From Schizochytrium sp. TIO01 (Eukaryota > Sar > Bigyra > Thraustochytrida > Thraustochytriidae): a stretch of DNA of 64,000 bases. The position numbers and the translations under genes are program-made. Every line of letters begins with the position of its first letter. Position 1 is the stretch's first letter. The notes under the pieces are model-generated. The model searched no databases, was not told where the DNA came from, and saw only the letters and a list, made by a program, of their open reading frames with translations. The DNA lies in assembly GCA_004764695.1 (NCBI GenBank), contig SMSO01000014.1:4308845-4372844 (forward strand), read 5' to 3'. Shown one piece after another: positions 59,873-64,000 of the stretch.

Positions 59873-60907
59873 TTAATCCGCAAGAGACCTTCCCTCGCCA
59901 TGAAATGATGAGCCCTTGGTCTTTGATTTCCATTTACCTCTACGGGCAGTCGCGATTGGGGCAGCTGTGGGAGTTTCCGACGTTGCTCCCTCGCCGCCGG
60001 TAGAGCCAGCAGTGGTGGTACTAGCTTTACGCTTACCATCCACTCGCTGACCTGTGCCCGAGAAAGCAACATAAGATGCCTTCTGTGTCTCAAGCTCTTT
60101 CTTGCGAAGTTCACGAGCGCGGGCCAGCTGTGCGAGAAAGTCGGATGAGCGCTCGCTCGTTACACCTGCAGAGTCGCTGGTTCCAGTTGTTTGCCCATTG
60201 GAAGCAGATGACGAAGTGCCACTGGTTGCTCCAGTGCCTGTTGTAGCAGAGGATCCACCAGCATCCGGTGCAGGTGGGGGAGTCTTAGCAGATGGCTCCT
60301 CGTAGCCGGGCGGTGCTTCAAAATCAACTTTTACATCAGCCTCGACGATGGAGCAGGCATCCTTTGGCTTCACATCCACCACGTCCAAGTAATACTTTTT
60401 GCCATTGTACGGTAAGCAAATAGTGTCATCCTTGGTAACACATGAGAAGTTGCGAAGAGTGCTCTCTAAGACAGCTTTGGGGTTGGAAATATCCAAGAAG
60501 TCTACGGACTGCGGCCTAAACTTGATGAATTGTGCCAGAGGCAATGTGACATTCTTGATAGTTAAGTAGCCACCCTCCGGAACGAAAAGGTTTTGCATGA
60601 TCCAATACGGTACATAGCATCGTCCCTCTGGTGCAGTGAATTCTAGCACACCTACATGTGTGTGCGGGGTCTTCGCCGTTATATCCTCTAGTGACATATC
60701 TACGTGATTGGTATTGCGCAGCTCAAACTGCATCGGGTATGTAATAGTCATGTGCGCGAGAGTTTCAAAAGCAGACGTCGGCAAGATGATCTTATCACCA
60801 TTTTCTTTATCTTCCTTCCCATCAAACGACATTGGAAAGCACCGGTAGGTTTTTTCAAATGGCCCTTGCGGCATGCCATATCCAAAACCCATGTTGTGAA
60901 ACATCAT
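59873..60907 (-). CDS. UFD1: UFD1, ubiquitin recognition factor of the Cdc48/p97 complex
   Basis: A 344-residue UFD1. The double-psi-barrel UFD1 domain covers about 18-198 (YRCFPMSF, DKIILPTSAFETLAHM, MQFELRN, HVGVLEFTAPEGRCYVPYWIMQNL, YLTIKNVTLPLAQFIKFRPQSVDFLDI, ALESTLRNFSCVTKDDTICL). It binds ubiquitin chains and, with NPL4, recruits Cdc48/p97 to unfold and extract proteins at the ER and chromatin. The C-terminal 145 residues are disordered, with Pro/Thr/Ser/Gly repeats and a basic tail, and include the segment (SSDFLAQLARARELRK) that corresponds to the NPL4/Cdc48-binding area in other UFD1 proteins. The first of two adjacent methionines is used. Confidence 0.97.
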   Translation of the reverse strand: MMFHNMGFGYGMPQGPFEKTYRCFPMSFDGKEDKENGDKIILPTSAFETLAHMTITYPMQFELRNTNHVDMSLEDITAKTPHTHVGVLEFTAPEGRCYVPYWIMQNLFVPEGGYLTIKNVTLPLAQFIKFRPQSVDFLDISNPKAVLESTLRNFSCVTKDDTICLPYNGKKYYLDVVDVKPKDACSIVEADVKVDFEAPPGYEEPSAKTPPPAPDAGGSSATTGTGATSGTSSSASNGQTTGTSDSAGVTSERSSDFLAQLARARELRKKELETQKASYVAFSGTGQRVDGKRKASTTTAGSTGGEGATSETPTAAPIATARRGKWKSKTKGSSFHGEGRSLAD

Positions 60908-62124
60908 CGTGACTAGCGTGTATTATCCCTAAACTTTTCCTACAAAGCAGACAACAACAAAACCTGTAACTATTAAGCTATATATAGTATCGTGGAGTGG
61001 GTGACCTTGAACTTTGTCGTAACAATTCACGCCGCCCTCCCCTATCGTGCCTACGTTTCCCCTCGTGTTAGATAGATTCTGACTTGCGGATTTCTCGATG
61101 AATCGACAACTCGCCAGACTGGTGTGCCAAGAGAGTTAATTCTGATTGAGAACAAAACACGGAGAAGAATTGATCCAGGTCAATAAACTTTGGTCACCTC
61201 AGTAGCAGGATAGAAACCCGCGTGTAGACCTGCTGTCCGAGCGTGCTCCGGAGAATACTTTGCCGCAAGGCGGGGAACGAAAAGAAGGCGCGAAAGAAGC
61301 CAGAACATGTAGAACGAACATTTAGAATATTAGGAACAATTAGTACACTAAGAACATATGAAACAAAAGGTGTCTTGGTTTTTTCTGAAGATGCCTAATA
61401 CCCTTATTCTATTTCTTAGATTTGCCCATGAATTGACAAATTGGCCAAGGTGATATTCACGAGCGAATAAAAAATGACCGTATAGAGCCACTTGGTCCGC
61501 TTTAACTCAATATCAATACTCATGATAAGTCCACTCTTTAAGAATTCAAGCTTCACAGTTTACATTAGAGAGAGTTGTGTATGGCCTGTGCTTAATCACA
61601 ATTTGAGGGATCAATTTTAGCCGTCTACTAGGTTCCTCTACTTCAAGTCAAAGACTTTGTTTGAGGTCGAAATTGGGATGTGTGAATCCCATCATTTTAC
61701 ATACACAGCATTTCAATCTCAGGCTATTACATGTTCTTTCAAGGCTCTCTTTGAGTGTAGAAGGAATTTCACCACAACGTTTAGCTCCATTCTTGCATCA
61801 AGACACTCCCGTCAACAACTTCAACCCGTCTCCCAACCAATGCTCACTCCACATCGCTGTTCATGTTCGTCACAACAACCTAGCACTCTTGGTGGTAGGT
61901 AGGCAGCGCCAACGTTTATTGTTCACTTTCAATAGTGGAACAAATAATTTACAATAAGTGAAACAAAAATATACCCCAGTTACCCCAATCATACCCTATA
62001 GTACACAAGTCAACAATTCATTGAAGCCCAGATAGCAGGCGTTATTTGTTTGTTGCCATTAGATAGATGGACATTTCGTTGTGACACCAACTTCGTGGCA
62101 GAGCCCTTTCTTGGTCGCTCGCTA
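60908..62124. other. Divergent promoter region of UFD1 and the CID gene
   Basis: No gene. It holds a TATA element for UFD1 near 60978 and ACTTCAAGT at 61640-61648. The rest is unremarkable AT-rich sequence. Confidence 0.4.
60978..60987 (-). promoter_or_regulatory. TATA-like element of UFD1
   Basis: CTATATATAG, a palindrome, lies 71 bases before the UFD1 ATG. Spacing and sequence suit a core promoter. Confidence 0.4.
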
Positions 62125-64000
62125 TGACGCCTTTCGACGCCACTGCTCTGGAGCGGCACCTCCATTCTGCGGACTCGAGCGTGGCGTCCATCCAGGCCGC
62201 TGCCCGTTGCATCACTTCGCAGCCGGGCTCCGCGGCTGCCGCTGCTGCTGCATGGGAACGGGATGCGGTGACTCAGCCATCAGGACGATGGCTCTTGTAC
62301 CTGTATGTAGCGAACGATGTCGTGCAGACCACGCTTCGAAAGCCTTCAGGCCCTGCTTTCAGGTCTGCTTTCCTCGGACCTCTGCTGCGAATGTGCGCCA
62401 AAACCCTTCGCGAAGGTGGCCCAACCCTCGCTCCAAAGGTCAAGCGTCTCGTGGATGTCTGGGATGAGCGCCAGGTTCTCGAGACTCAAGATATTCGCGA
62501 ATTTAGGCGTGTTCTTGACTCTCGTGGCGAGTATATGCCGCCTCAAGCATCTTCAAATTTGAGCACGAACTTCAGTTCAAGTTTTGATTCTAGGGCGGGT
62601 TCTTCGACTTCAGCAACCTTGAATTTGGACCCATCATCTTCGTTTTCGGGAGCGACGTCGGGTAAATCTGGTCAGGAAGGAGTATCCCCTGGAGGGTCTG
62701 GAGAAGATGTAGATATTGATGCGGAGGTCGAAAAGGCTGCGGCTACGGTGAAAGATGATTTTGAGGAAGAATTGGCATCTTCAGATGAGGAAGATGCAGC
62801 GGCAGACGCGCAAATCGATGACCCAGTCATGATCGCAGAAGAACTACAGAGGCTTATAGAGGACGATGCTGTAGATGCGAGCGGCCTGGATTTGGATGAT
62901 GACAGGTCACTTACTGACAAGGAGGCAGGATTCTTGTCCCTAGCGGAGACAGTAGAGTTTGAGACTGTTGGAGATACGCTTGCCATGGAAAAGGTTGAGA
63001 AACTTGCGGATATCCTGGAGAAATTGAAAAAGGCAATCGCTGGGGAGGCGGTGAATGAAGATAAGGATCCAGCAAAAGCCGATGATGAAAAATACGAGAC
63101 GGTGAAGGTTCAAGAGAAGCTGTCCATGGAGTTTGCCACTGCCAGAGCAGTTTTGGAGGCGGGACGCAAACGGACCAAATCCTCTAAAGACCGCAATAAG
63201 GAACTCGCATCTGCTTGTGAGACTGTCCTTGAGGATGGTGCAAGCTCCATGGATATGTTCAAAGGTACCTTGAGCAAGATGGACTCTGCACGCAAAGAAC
63301 TTCGAAGTCTCGCTAGAGTTGTTTTCCTTGAATCTAACCGTCGCAAGCGCAAGCGTATTTCCGAAGATCGCCGCAAGGAGCTTGAAGAAGAAGAACGCCA
63401 GCGTAAAGAAGCATTAAAAGCACATTCGGTATCATCTTCAAAGTTAGACATGGCTAGTCGCATGGAATCCCTTCTATCCTCTGTCAAGTCCAGCAGTGCT
63501 TTTAGTTCATCAGATGGCGCCTATCGAAGCAATACCGGTGCCCCGCCTTTGCTGCCACCCATTCCTCCTCCAGGGGCGCCCCCAAATGCTGCACCGACTA
63601 ATTATGGAAGCGTGCCAGGTGGACACGCTCCAGCTTCGCTCCCTCCTGTTCCTCCCCCTGGGGCACCACCCGCCGCAAATCACTACTCTTCGCTTCCGCC
63701 CATTCCTCCTCCTGGGGCGCCCCCTGCTGCGAATGCCTATGCTCCGGGACCACCCAACATGCCACCAATTGCACCCCCGGCTGGCCCTCCGCCGCCCCAG
63801 TCGTCATATGTGCCTCAGTCTGGGTTTCAGACTTCAAGCTTTGCAGGTTTACAACGTGCGATGGCTTCGGCTCGAGAAAATACAAACTCTGGCAGCTGTG
63901 GAAATGATAGCCAAGATTACAGACCTCAGATTCCTCCGCCCGGAGGACCGGCACCGTATCAACCGCTTCCGCCAATCCCACCTCCAAGTACTTACCCTCC
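62125..64000 (+). CDS. RNA polymerase II CTD-interacting (CID) domain protein, partial at the right edge
   Basis: The frame is open from the ATG at 62125 to the end of the window (625 codons and counting), so its 3' end lies outside. Residues about 1-140 form a CID domain: helices with ERHLHSADSSVASIQAAARCI, then RWLLYLYVANDVVQTTLRK, FLGPLLRMCAKTL and VKRLVDVWDERQVLETQDI. This fold reads the phosphorylated CTD of RNA polymerase II in Rtt103, RPRD1/2, Pcf11 and SCAF proteins. It is followed by an acidic Ser-rich linker, a long helical coiled-coil region (about 290-450, resembling the CREPT coiled coil) and a proline-rich tail with PPIPPPGAPP-type repeats. The arrangement CID, coiled coil and polyproline is closest to RPRD2/Rtt103-like proteins acting in 3'-end formation or termination. 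Confidence 0.87.

Overview
The window is nuclear DNA of a unicellular eukaryote, most likely a stramenopile of the labyrinthulomycete/thraustochytrid type. The evidence is indirect: long uninterrupted reading frames with almost no visible introns, typically eukaryotic families (myosin, UFD1, farnesyltransferase beta, a Cdt2-like WD40 protein, mitochondrial intermediate peptidase, CTD-interacting domain protein), AT-rich spacers of 0.25 to 8 kb, and a WW-motor-MyTH4 myosin and GW-type repeat modules that I associate with stramenopiles. No operon logic, ribosome binding sites, CRISPR arrays, rRNA or convincing tRNA genes were found.

Layout. 1-9.7 kb: Cdt2-like CRL4 substrate receptor (-), a membrane-tethered short-chain dehydrogenase (+), and a secreted or cell-surface M6 metalloprotease (+). 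9.7-16.3 kb: a probable mitochondrial membrane protein with a 2H-phosphoesterase-like region and a GCK/twin-CX9C domain (-), a PX-domain protein (-) divergent from a Golgi-type sulfotransferase-like protein (+). 17-26 kb: a 1402-residue chromatin-type protein with two GW modules, tandem BRCT-like and BAH-like regions (+), convergent with mitochondrial intermediate peptidase (-). 26-31 kb: gene-poor, with a 41-bp tandem repeat, a 13-bp inverted repeat and a decayed helix-turn-helix fragment. 31-41 kb: classical SDR (+), candidate tail-anchored protein (-), ABC1/ADCK atypical kinase (+), TMEM8/myomaker-like 7-TM protein (+), an unrecognised helical protein (-), and L-threonine aldolase (+). 41-48.9 kb: an 8-kb gene desert with microsatellites and coding-like remnants. 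48.9-64 kb: myosin (+), GBP-like large GTPase with a coiled-coil tail (-), farnesyltransferase beta (+), UFD1 (-), and a CID protein cut by the right edge (+).

The genes do not form one pathway. Loose themes are ubiquitin-dependent turnover (Cdt2-like, UFD1), mitochondrial maintenance (MIP, ABC1 kinase, GCK protein), membrane and cytoskeleton (myosin, GBP, PX, TMEM8-like) and nuclear processes (BRCT/BAH, CID). The least ordinary items are the 2H-like plus GCK architecture, the GW-BRCT-BAH protein, the WW-myosin-MyTH4, and the TMEM8/myomaker relative in a protist.
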